A DNA stretch of 64,000 nt from contig BCIA01000005.1 in assembly GCA_001599815.1 (NCBI GenBank), positions 5,030,472 to 5,094,471 of the forward strand, read 5' to 3'. The DNA is from Furcasterigmium furcatum (taxonomy: Eukaryota; Ascomycota; Sordariomycetes; Glomerellales; Plectosphaerellaceae). Made by a program: the position numbers and the translations under genes. Every line of letters starts with the position of its first letter. Within the stretch, counting starts at the first letter, position 1. Shown in pieces: positions 1-9,100 of this stretch. The notes beneath the pieces are model-generated. The model saw nothing but the letters and a program-made list of their open reading frames with translations. It ran no database searches and had not been told where the DNA came from.

Positions 1-1381
1 GACTGGGTGCTTGTTTGAGGGGCTTCGCCAATCAGGTAAACGGCGCCATGATCTCCGTTGCCTCGTTCAGACGCGATTACGGCTACATATACAAAGGCGA
101 GCCCGTTCTGCCCGCCGCCTGGCAAGCCGCCTTCAACACCATCATCGCGCCCGGGCAGATCTTTGGCGGCTTCGCGGCTAGTTGGGCCGCTGACCGCGTG
201 GGACGGAAGTATTCCCTGCTCGCGGGTATTATCTTCAGCACCGGCGGCGCTGTAGGGTAGGGGAGATCCTCAGCCGGTCTCACGTCCCATTCCTCATGTC
301 AGAGCTCATTCTTCGCTTCGGGCTTGGTTTCTATTTTACACTAGCCCCCCTTATGACCAGCGAGCTTGCGCCAGTCTCGCTGCGCGGATTTGCGACGGCC
401 GGTGTCAACCTCGGTATTGCCATCGGCCAGCTCCTCTCTAATGCCGTGGTCAAGGCTTTTGGCGAGAGGGACGATAGCTGGGCGTACGCCGGTGCATTTT
501 CGACGCAGCTATTTTTCAGCCTCTTTCTCATCCTGCCGCTCGCCTTCTCTCCAGAAAGCCCCTGGTACCTCGTTAGAAAGGGGCAGAGGGATGCAGCGGC
601 TCGGTCTGTCCATAAGCTATTTGGAGCTGACTTCGACGCGGAGAAGCGGCTGGCCGCCATCGATGCGACGATCCACCAGGAAGATAATGGAAAGGAGGTG
701 TGCCTTGTGCAGTGTTTCAGAGACACAGATCTTCTACGTTCCGGCATCTCAACAGGCGTCTTCCTATGCCAGCATCTGGTGGGAATCATCTTCGTCCTTG
801 GTTACTCGACCTACTTCTTTCAGCTGGCCGGCCTTGAGGTGTCTCGGTCTTTCGATCTTGGCGTTGGTGTGATGCGGGTAATATGGCCAGCTGGTTTGTG
901 TTCGAAAGGTTTGGTCGCCGTCTTGTCTTCCTTACCGGGATGGCAGTGCTCACTGGGCTTCTCCTTCTTATTGGTATCATAGACGTCGTGCCCACAAACG
1001 CCGCGGGATGGGTGCAGGCTGGCTCGACGGTGGTATATGCCTTCGTCTACTTTATGACTATCGGAGCGATAGCCTTCTCAATCCTCAGTAAAACCTCGAG
1101 TACGGCTCTCCGAGCTCAGACCATGGCCCTCGCTACTGCCATGCAGGCCGTCTGTATGATCGTCATGAACTTTCTTATCCCGTACACAGTCAACCCTGCA
1201 AACCTGCGAGGTAAGGTCGGGTTTATCTTTAGCGGACTGGCCTTTGTTGGCCTCCTGAGCTCTTGATACTACGCGCCTGAGCTTAAGGGTAAAACCTTTT
1301 CACGAGATTGACCGCCTCTTCTCGGCCAGGGTGCCACCCAGGAAGATGGGGCAGCACAAGGAGGAAGCCATTGATGGGTGA
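1..1381 (+). pseudogene. decayed MFS sugar (maltose/hexose permease-like) transporter, 5' end outside the window
   Basis: The translated pieces match the fungal sugar-porter branch of the major facilitator superfamily: a DRVGRKY loop-2 motif near 200, an ELAPVSLRG segment near 365, PESPWYLVRKG near 557 and FERFGRR near 903. The pieces lie in different frames. Disruptions seen: a frame change near 245-260 with an in-frame TAG; a second frame change near 866-877; a TGA at 1264-1266 where the context (SS-stop-YYAPELKG) calls for Trp; and one extra T near 1297, after which the usual FHEIDRLF tail resumes and ends at 1379-1381. Four lesions in 1.3 kb without plausible introns point to a dead gene, not to missed exons. 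The frame is open to base 1, so the N-terminus is cut by the window. Confidence 0.8.
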
Positions 1382-2439
1382 TCTGGCTGAGACCTAGATA
1401 GGTCTCAATGTATGGAAATTCATGGCTGCCCTGCATTTTGTGCCTTCAAGGGCGTATATCAAACAGTCCATGGATGCTTTCAAATTGATAGCTCCCGATA
1501 CAATCCCCTGACCATGATCCGGTAACTTGAGCCTCTCTGTGGCACTTCTTCTATAGCCAAAAGCTTTCTGCATTCTAGCTACATTTCATGGCCGAGGTTG
1601 ACTGATTCACCTCACCTGGCATAAGAACTGTGAACCAAGGTAGCCGGGTCTCACTAGTTGCCTGCTGACGTCTGGTCGGAGGTTCTTGGCCCTGTCTTCG
1701 CCGCAACTCATCTGATCCAAATACATTCGTCAACGCCCATGGTTTGGAACTCACAAAGAAAAATACATGTCAAATCAGAATTGCGCGGGTATGGATGAAA
1801 ACCAAGGGCATCTGATTCGTCAGGAGGCCATCGTGTCATTCTTTTGCCGTGGCTTGGCGGATATCGATCGTCTGCAAATGACGCGGAATCCTCGGAGGAC
1901 GCAACAAGAACGAGTCATCTTCGTCGAGTGTCTCGGAATACTAGCGAGTGTTCGGGAGGACCTAGGCATATTTCAAGGGCGGATCCGAATCCACCAGGTC
2001 AGATTCCTGCATTCCAAGGGCTTCGGCCGAACGCCTTGCTCTACGTGGTGGGATCTTGATGGCGGCGCAGGGCGGGTTTCGGCCGTGGAAACGATTTACC
2101 AACATGTCTCACTGCCCATACCGAAGTAATTCGCGAGTTATGCAGCCGTGGTGAACTCAATACTTGCGGACGTCACTCGGCCTCCCGGACTTGGACCCGA
2201 GAAATAAGGGACACCGTATGTTTGACCTTAGGCAGCAGGCTAATAATTGAAATAAGAAGACCCATTGGGAATGTGTGTAACGCGCGAGCTGATCAACAAC
2301 GATGAGCGACATGGCGGGTTGCTGTGCTGCTCAAAGTATAAAGCTTGCGCTGTTGATCTCGAAGGAAGCGGTTTGTTTGATCACTCCCAATCCCTCAAAG
2401 CGGCACCCATACAGCAGACAAAACGGGGCTGCCGGAATC
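1382..2439. other. intergenic region without a credible gene
   Basis: About 1.05 kb between the decayed permease and the secreted protein gene. The open frames here (for example 1767-2129) show no recognisable domain and no consistent codon bias. The last part should hold the promoter of the gene starting at 2440. Confidence 0.5.
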
Positions 2440-3694
2440 ATGGTACGAGAACAGGCCACGGCGATTCTAGCGCTGCTCCTCTTCCAGGCGCATCCCTTGC
2501 TTGCCCAAGATCAGTGCGGATGCAAGGCAGAGAAGGCCGAATTAAGCACAGTCACGTTCACGGTCGTTGCAACAGTCGAACCATCCATCACACGCTGGGA
2601 TCAGCTGCTCGATCGTATCTGCCCTACGCCATGGCCGCACGACGCGTATGCTGGGCATGACCAACCAAACCAAGGCCACCAGGATCACCAGCACAAGAAA
2701 GTCTTCGGGAGCAATAACATGGGGCAAGGCCATGGGGCCAACGGTCGCCAGATCCAATACCATGACGCTTTCATCGGATTTCCCTATCACCGACGCCCTG
2801 GCTTTCCTCGTCCTCCTCACTGGGTCACCTGGTACCCGACTCCAACAGGCACTGCTACGGACACAAGCACCGCCGTGACCAGCGCCGACACTGGAACCCC
2901 CCACTCTCCAAGCTGGTCTATAGGTATACTTGACCACGAATACCTGAATATCCAATCAACTAACGCATATATTCATAGACACTTCAACAAGCACAGCTAC
3001 ATCGGACATCGAGACTGAAACCGGGCCAGAAACTGGATCCTCGACATCCACTGGCACCAACGGGCCAGAAACTGGATCCTCGATATCCACTGGCACAGAC
3101 GGGCCTACAACCATGATTACTAGTAGTACAGGATCAGGGCCAGGCACAACCAGCAGCCCGGCCAGCCCCGTCTCACCGACCTCGTCTACCTCGTCTGCCT
3201 CAACATCCACGGCCGGCCCAGACACCACGTGCGAAGACCTCAACGACGGTTCTTTCCAGAACAATGACCTCGGCGCCTGGTATATCTCCGAGGAAGTAAC
3301 CGCCGACTCCGGCATCATAGAAGACAGCTCGGGTGTCACCCAGTATGCCTTTGCGCTCATCCCGTCTCAAGAGCAGTACGCCCAAGTCTTCCTCAACCAG
3401 CAGCTACCACGGTGCGGCGACCCTCCGCCCCGGGTAGACATCCAGGTCAGCTTCCGGTATAAGTTCACAGGTGCGTCGGAGGGCTGCAGCATCGCGGGCA
3501 ACATCAACCGCGAAGCAACAGACTTCTTTACTATCGAAGACGACGCGCAGTCCCCGGGAGTGTGGCAGGAGTACCAGGGGCCTGTTACGTCCGTTCAGCT
3601 AACGTATGATCCGCTGTTCGCACTGAAACTCATCTGCGACGGAAACACGGACAACAGCCCGGCGATTGAGATAACGGATATCTCGGTCTACTAG
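2440..3694 (+). CDS. secreted Ser/Thr-rich protein with C-terminal carbohydrate-binding-like domain
   Basis: Two exons, 2440-2923 and 2979-3694, joined over a 55-bp intron (GTATAC donor, CTAAC branch near 2958, ATAG acceptor), give 399 aa. The start at 2440 is preferred over an upstream in-frame ATG at 2302 because it places a signal peptide (AILALLLFQAHPLLA, then cleavage near AQDQ) at the N-terminus. The middle is rich in Pro, His and Gly, followed by a Thr/Ser linker with a 13-residue repeat (GPETGSS..STGT) present twice. The last ~155 residues begin CEDLNDGSFQ and end EITDISVY, the look of the galactose-binding-like/CBM fold seen in many secreted fungal proteins. It is probably extracellular or wall-associated. 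No catalytic domain is visible. The exact family is inferred from pattern only, and the part of exon 1 between about 2560 and 2880 is the least certain. Confidence 0.6.
3023..3096 (+). repeat. tandem 39-bp coding repeat, two units
   Basis: Two copies of a 35-bp core starting at 3023 and 3062 (period 39 bp) differ by one base (gacatcc versus gatatcc). They encode the duplicated GPETGSS..STGT unit of the Ser/Thr linker. Such linker repeats tend to vary in copy number between strains. Confidence 0.85.
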
Positions 3695-4379
3695 ATTTTG
3701 GTGATGGGGGGAGAAACCCGGTTGAGTTCCGCATACTCTACAAAGACTGTAAGGCAAGCTGAATAGTACTTGTGTCAATGACAACAGAAGCGCAGAGGGG
3801 GGTTTATGGGTTCATCCAGTCAAGATTCTGCGGGCCTGATGCCCTGTCCCTCACCCTAGCCAGTTCAATGAGGGAGGAGACATGCATGTGTTTTTTTGTT
3901 TGTGGACGCTGTGAGTAGTTCTGAAATTGAAGATTATTGCATGACTTGAGCGCGTGCCCGGATGCCTGATCTCTGTGGTATGATACTCATTGTGAGGTGA
4001 AGCCTTTCCCGCCCCCTCAAGAGGGTCGGGACGAGATGGCCCTCTTCTGAACGCCCACGTCGACTGGTAGACCTTGAATTTAGTCTCGGATAATTGAGAT
4101 GGCCTCTATCTCTCTTGATTTCAAGAAATCGACGTAGTCTCTTGCTTAATTCGAGATACTTCGAGGGTAATGCATCTAGATGGCAACATGGCTGGCCAGG
4201 CCATGTGTTTCGTTACCCTCGTGCCACCCTCCTCCTCCACCCCCCCTGCACGATATCGCAGACTATCACGACTTAGCCTGCGTGCAGCCACAAAATATTA
4301 TATATCGCTTAGGACAACAGCAAAAGAATTGAAATCTTGTTGTCTGCGACTGGTTACTGTAATGGGAACAAAAAAAGAA
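3695..4379. other. 3' flank of the secreted-protein gene, with repeat copy A
   Basis: No gene is seen. It contains one copy of a dispersed repeat (4095-4223) and, at its right edge, the A-run that forms the terminator of the minus-strand tRNA gene. Confidence 0.5.
4095..4223 (+). repeat. dispersed repeat, copy A
   Basis: This segment aligns with 21620-21743 (copy C) over its whole length and with 6268-6345 (copy B) over its first half. Shared landmarks are agaaatcga, a cctc..gct..tt stretch, a cgaga..tcgag block, ggcaa.c..tct, aacat.gctgg and acct.gtg near the end. Conceptual translation makes the relation clear (SRNRRSLLLNSR here, SRNRNGLLLISR in C, PRNRGGLFLN in B), although no real protein is implied. 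All three copies lie in intergenic DNA 3' of genes. It may be a relic of a small non-autonomous element. Confidence 0.6.
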
Positions 4380-4415
4380 TGCCGAAACACGGGATCGAAC
4401 CGTGGGCCTTCGCAT

Positions 4416-4423
4416 TACAGCAG
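4416..4423 (-). other. canonical 8-nt tRNA intron (after position 37)
   Basis: Eight nucleotides (CTGCTGTA on the minus strand) separate A37 from A38 of the anticodon loop. This is the standard site for the eukaryotic tRNA splicing endonuclease. Removing it leaves the seven-base loop CTCGTAA. Confidence 0.8.
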
Positions 4424-4439
4424 TACGAGTGCGACGCTC

Positions 4440-4494
4440 CTGAGGTGGGTTAGTGTGAGGGTTTAGAGGACCATTGGGGTTGGTTTTAACGTAC
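4440..4494 (-). other. 55-nt spliceosomal-type intron candidate inside the tRNA D arm
   Basis: Read on the minus strand, the insertion starts GTACGT (4494-4489), contains CACTAAC (4455-4449) with the putative branch A at 4450, and ends CTCAG (4440). The branch-to-acceptor spacing of 10 nt and the length of 55 nt match the mRNA introns of this window, for example 55 bp in the gene at 2440 and 54 bp in the transporter at 21785. It lies between tRNA positions 21 and 22, not at the 37/38 site used by the tRNA splicing endonuclease, and its ends do not form the bulge-helix-bulge-like context that enzyme needs. Confidence 0.75.
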
Positions 4495-4515
4495 TACCAC
4501 TGAGCCATTCCGGCA

Positions 4516-5058
4516 AGATGTACCTTTCCTGAAATCCACCGCTTCATATGGTACACCTCAGGGGCCTTTCCTCGCTGTTTTGCTTGCCTGGATGGGACAG
4601 TGGACAATGAGAAGCCCTTATCTACCCTCAAATACAACTACGACGACACGGCAGTATAGAAAAGTTGGGATCGTTGTCGGTGGTTGATGGGTTCATCCAA
4701 TCCGTCTTTCTGGCAGATTTGGAGCCTGGATTCAGGGAGCTTTCCCACTGGTTCCCACAGCGACACCTCCTCGCTCCACCAAATCGGTACTTTAGTCGCG
4801 AGTCTGGACCGAATGGATAGTTGCGACGCGACACTTTGGGTGAGCTTTTCACGATGGGGCCAGTGGTTGCCTGTTCACGATATCGTCTAGAACCACCGAA
4901 TTGTTTTCTGCAACCCCACGCCTGAATCCTATAAAGTCAGCCCGTCGCTGCGTATCAGGAGCTAAGAGCGACTGGAGTCGGACGATCATCGCCCGCCAGT
5001 GCATCCAACTTAGCCATCGCCTCCCCTCTTCTCTCATCAGTCATCTCACCGGGGAGAA
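4516..5058. other. intergenic region upstream of the F-box gene
   Basis: About 540 bp with no credible coding frame. It holds the upstream side of the minus-strand tRNA and the promoter/5' leader of the F-box gene. Confidence 0.5.
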
Positions 5059-6126
5059 ATGTCAGCCTCGCGCTCGCCCTCACCGGCGGCGTCCGAACCG
5101 GATTCGCCTCACAGGTGCCCCAACTGCTGCCCCGACATGGACGACGAGCCTCCGAAATGGACGGTTGATATGCTGGACATGCCGCCCGAGCTCCAGTCCG
5201 AGATCTTCTTCCACCTGCCCAACCTTGCCAGCGTCGTCTCGCTGCGACTCGCATGTCGCCAGCTCAACGCCGTCTACAAGCCGCACGAGGAGAAGATCAA
5301 GTCGAACGTTCGCAGCCTCCTGGTTGAGCCGTTCCGGGAATACTACGAGTTCATGCAGCGCCTCAAGTTCCCCGACAACAGCATCAAGTACCCCCCTCCC
5401 GGTGGCTGGCCGAACATCAACCCGGTCAGCTTTGCGCCCTACAACAAGACGGACTTTGCTATCAGCGTGCTCAAGAACCTACCTTATGTCGACGATCGTG
5501 GGTGGGATCGCTCCGGGTGGACGAACATTGGGTACAAGAGCGATCTGGTTGACTACTCGAAAGTTGACGAGCGCCCAGAGAACGACATTGGGAGCCATGC
5601 CCGTAGCGTCGAATGGCCAGAGGCATTCCTGGAAGAGGACCGTCTGAACACAGATCATGATGACGAGAAGATCACCGGCATCAAGCACATCGTTACGATT
5701 GCCGAAGGGCACGAGAGCGGCGGCATATGTCTCGTCCTGGACACCTTCGCCGGCATCGTCTTTGAGGAGGAAGTACGAGGCGACCCTCGCTCCAGGCTGT
5801 CGCCGACTGACTACTGCCGTATGCGCATGGACCGGCTCAGCAGGCTGGAGGAGTTATTCTACAACGACGAGGAAACGTGGGAGTTGAACAACTGGGACAT
5901 CGACCAATATCCAGCGCTCAGGCCTGACGTGTACAATCACGAAGAGACGGGAGCGAACGGCGAGCCGGTGCCGGAGGACATCGGCGACAACTACGACAAG
6001 TTCCACTGGATCGCCTACCTGTACCACAAGTTTGGCTGGCCAGGGGAGGGCTACAGAAAGAACGAGTGCATGGAGGCCATTGACGCGTTTCGCGACAGGT
6101 GGCAAGCTGCCGAGGACGACCTTTAG
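5059..6126 (+). CDS. F-box domain protein
   Basis: A single-exon gene of 355 aa. After a Ser/Pro-rich N-terminus with a CPNCC motif, residues about 36-75 (DMPPELQSEIFFHLPNLASV, then SLRLACRQLN) form a typical F-box: a leading hydrophobic-Pro-Glu-Leu helix, the IFFHLP core and the LRxxCRxLN end. F-box proteins bind Skp1 and recruit substrates to SCF ubiquitin ligases. The rest is acidic and rich in Trp and Tyr, with no WD40 or leucine-rich repeats that I can see, so the substrate cannot be guessed. The ATG at 5059 has a good context (gaaATGtc), and codon bias is strong throughout. Confidence 0.85.
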   Translation: MSASRSPSPAASEPDSPHRCPNCCPDMDDEPPKWTVDMLDMPPELQSEIFFHLPNLASVVSLRLACRQLNAVYKPHEEKIKSNVRSLLVEPFREYYEFMQRLKFPDNSIKYPPPGGWPNINPVSFAPYNKTDFAISVLKNLPYVDDRGWDRSGWTNIGYKSDLVDYSKVDERPENDIGSHARSVEWPEAFLEEDRLNTDHDDEKITGIKHIVTIAEGHESGGICLVLDTFAGIVFEEEVRGDPRSRLSPTDYCRMRMDRLSRLEELFYNDEETWELNNWDIDQYPALRPDVYNHEETGANGEPVPEDIGDNYDKFHWIAYLYHKFGWPGEGYRKNECMEAIDAFRDRWQAAEDDL

Positions 6127-9100
6127 GTGCGAGAGGAGGCTGAACGGCGGGCTCAGCAAGCTCAGCAGGGGGGACAGTGAGGCCTACTTAGGCATCGCCT
6201 AGATCACCGCATGTGCAAAAAGGAGATGGCAGAGATATGCTGGTCTGGCTGGCCAAGAGCGTCGCAGAAAGATGGCCGTCCCTAGAAATCGAGGTGGCCT
6301 CTTTCTGAATTAGAGATAGCTCGAGGACAACTGCGTTTTGCCTTGCCTGTAGAACATATGCCCGTTGGCAGCAAGAAGGTGATCAGATCATCCATTATCA
6401 GGGCCAAGTTCTCCCCAGATGGAATCTCATGGCACGAACGCTCATGATGCATCTCAAGACCTGGTCCTCGGCCCCAACCACGAACACATACGATCCTGAG
6501 CGCGGAAACGCCCGAACCTCCTGCACCCCAACTCCCGGCGGCGAACCTCGAGCGGAGGATCCGGGGCATCAGCGCAAGCATGGTTCGACACGCTCCCCGT
6601 GGCGCACACTCGCCCTCTCCCATAGGCCATCCCGCGCCCACGCAGCACGCAAGGGCGACCTACCCGCGGCACCTTGTACATACTATCGCGGGCGTGAGGA
6701 TATGCCGCAGGGAACCAGAGCTGTCAGCATCACGACGCGCACCCATGAAACAACAACCACCACGCACTGCAACGGCAGAACCGCCGCCCAGCAGTGAGGC
6801 GGCGCTTTGCAGCACCCCGGACCAACGGAGAGCGCACTAACGTACACGCACGGCAGTGAACCAGGGCCCCCTACTACTCACAACGTGTCGTGCATCGTGA
6901 GGTGTCTCGCGCGCCGCGCCCTGGAACGGCCCGCGGCTAGGGCGCAACACACTGGGACGGGCGAACGACCACGCGCTCCCCCCAACTCACGATCCCCTCC
7001 CTCCCGCTGTTTCGCGGGGGAGCGCGAACTAACACGACAACCACCATGTATTTCCGTCTCATGTCCCGTGGTAATCAGTACGTACATCTTTCGGGGCCAG
7101 CGCTGCACCGCGCCGAGAAGGTGGCGAGCGCGCCCTGATCGTCAGGTCGCACAGGTACGGCACGTGGACGGGGACTTCTGCTCTGTCTCGCTGCGCGTAG
7201 GCATTCTGTCACGTCGCACGGGGGTGGCGAGCGCTGTGCTGATCACCGCGGCCACGTCGATATCAACAACTGGTGAGGAGGACGCGGAAAAGGGTGGTGA
7301 CGGGGGCTGCATCGCCGATTCTGCGCTCGTGTCACGATCCCAGAGGCTGGCTGGTGCCCGGCGTAGGAGAAGAAGAAAGCAAGGGCGAGACGAGAAGATG
7401 TCCGTCTCGATCAGCGAGTGCACACCCTGGGACAAACTGGTCCGAAGGCGCCGGAGGGGGATCGTGGAAAAAGAGGGTGGAGGCATTTCGCCGGCGCTGG
7501 GGGGCCGGGACTTCGCCGGGGAGTCGAGCATGTCATCGTCGCGAATTTGTCAGTCCTGACTTACACACAGCACATCCGGGCAGTTCAACATCAGGGATCA
7601 TGAGTGAGGTGTTTGCAGCACGCGCGAAGCACCGCCGGTGATGAGATGCCGGGCCTCTGGCACGCCCTGGTCTTGGCCGGATCCAAGAATGACTGCATAT
7701 CGAAGACTTCTGTCACATGTGGCTTGCCGCGACATCCAGACCGATGATGTGGTTGCTGGAAGTATTCCCGCGTCCAGCAGGAAGATTTCCCAAATTAGGC
7801 TGATGCGGCCGCATCTCGTTCGTGCAAGTCAGTTCGGGGTTCGGGAGATGTCGGCGCCAGCCTCCCCTGTCCAGGGCTGGTGGAGCTTTGCGCCTTGGAA
7901 TTTTTTTTTTCTTGTTGCGACGCGATGCGATGCGATATTTCGTGATAGCCTCATTCCGTTTCGCCGAGCGAGCGGGCGTCGGGGGTATTGCCTCACCCCG
8001 TGACTGCTACAACGCCGAGCGGGCTGCCGTCCCGGACACCACCTCGGATTGTGGAGATGTATCCTTCGAGGGCGGGAGATATCGCTCAACTTGGATGCCA
8101 CGGGGTGGCATGCGAAGTTTCGACTGGTGAGGGCCCCTTTTAACAGCAGGATAATGGCTCATATGCCCGAGTATTGTACCCTCAGTTGGGCATTTGCCTG
8201 TTGCTGCCCAGCCCGAAGACACTGCCGTGGGCGGCGCTTCTCATGCCCCAGGAGCTGCGTGCCGAGGGAATCAGGGAGTGAGTATCATACAGGCCCGGGA
8301 CATTGGTAGGAAAAAATATTGTCAGGGTCCTGCGAAAGAGGCCGGGGACAGACCTGACCCTGCAGACGACCGCCGGCAGCGTGTAAGCACACCATTGCGC
8401 GTCTACTCCATCATCGGTACCACCCCCAGCCTTTCTCCTGTTGCACTGTATTCACTTGTTGCCAAAACCGGACTGTACCGTCAGGGTGGCACGATTGGCC
8501 TGCCCCTCGCGAACCGTTCTTCTTCCCCCTCCCGAAGGGGGGCCGTGATGGCAGCGGATCATTGGGTCCTGGCAGAGGCTAAGCATTTCGATCCCGTCAT
8601 TAGGCTGGCATCGGTCTCTGGGAGCGTTGGGGACGCCACGCCGGTCCCACGCTTTTGTTGTGGTCTCCGCGGCCCTGGTGCCATGACATGATGACCGGGA
8701 GCGTGAGATGGCCTGCTTTCGTCAGCTCCGCGTGGATTGAGTTTAGGGCTATGACTTGAAGCTGGGGCCGTGCCGTCCGGGGAAGATCTCCAGTCTCGCG
8801 CAGGCAATACGATGGGCGGCGTCAGAGTGGTAGTGCCGAAGCCTGTGTCCGCCGGGTGTGGGCTGCCCTCCGGGGCCAGTGGTCGTCGGAGGCCGCCCCC
8901 AGCAACAGCAGCTCGGACGCCTGAAGCCCAAGAGGTTCTAGACTCGCTGCCGCTGCCAAGGCATGGGCAGATGATGTCTGGAAAGTTGGACCGATCAGGC
9001 CGGCAGATTGATTGTCGCACGGGCCCGGATGGAGGAGGACTTGCATGCGCAGAGCAGATAGGTACCGAGGGGCGAACTGGAACCTGGCATGGCGTGCAGC

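Larger units (their letters stand above)
4380..4514 (-). tRNA. tRNA-Thr (anticodon CGU) with a canonical intron and a D-arm insertion
   Basis: On the minus strand the acceptor 5' strand GCCGGAA (4514-4508) pairs with TTTCGGC (4387-4381; one G-T pair), followed by A73 at 4380. The T arm is CACGG/TTCGATC/CCGTG. The anticodon stem TCGCA (4434-4430) pairs perfectly with TGCGA (4414-4410). The loop is CT-CGT-A, with an 8-nt intron after position 37 (4423-4416). The D arm is split: GCTCAGTGGTA (4505-4495) is followed by 55 nt, then GAGCG (4439-4435). Joining across the 55 nt restores a perfect D stem (GCTC/GAGC). The A box (TGGCTCAGTGG) and B box (GGTTCGATCCC) are intact, and a run of seven T (4376-4370) follows as a Pol III terminator. 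The anticodon reads ACG (Thr). Apart from the insertion, every canonical element is present. Confidence 0.85.

Noticed and set aside
1767..2129. A 120-codon frame downstream of the permease pseudogene
   Set aside because: No domain, no signal peptide and weak codon bias. An overlapping frame (1844-2059) is equally open.
4440..4494. The tRNA D-arm insertion as a transposon footprint
   Set aside because: There is no target-site duplication or inverted repeat, and both ends plus the internal site match the intron consensus exactly at the position that restores the tRNA.
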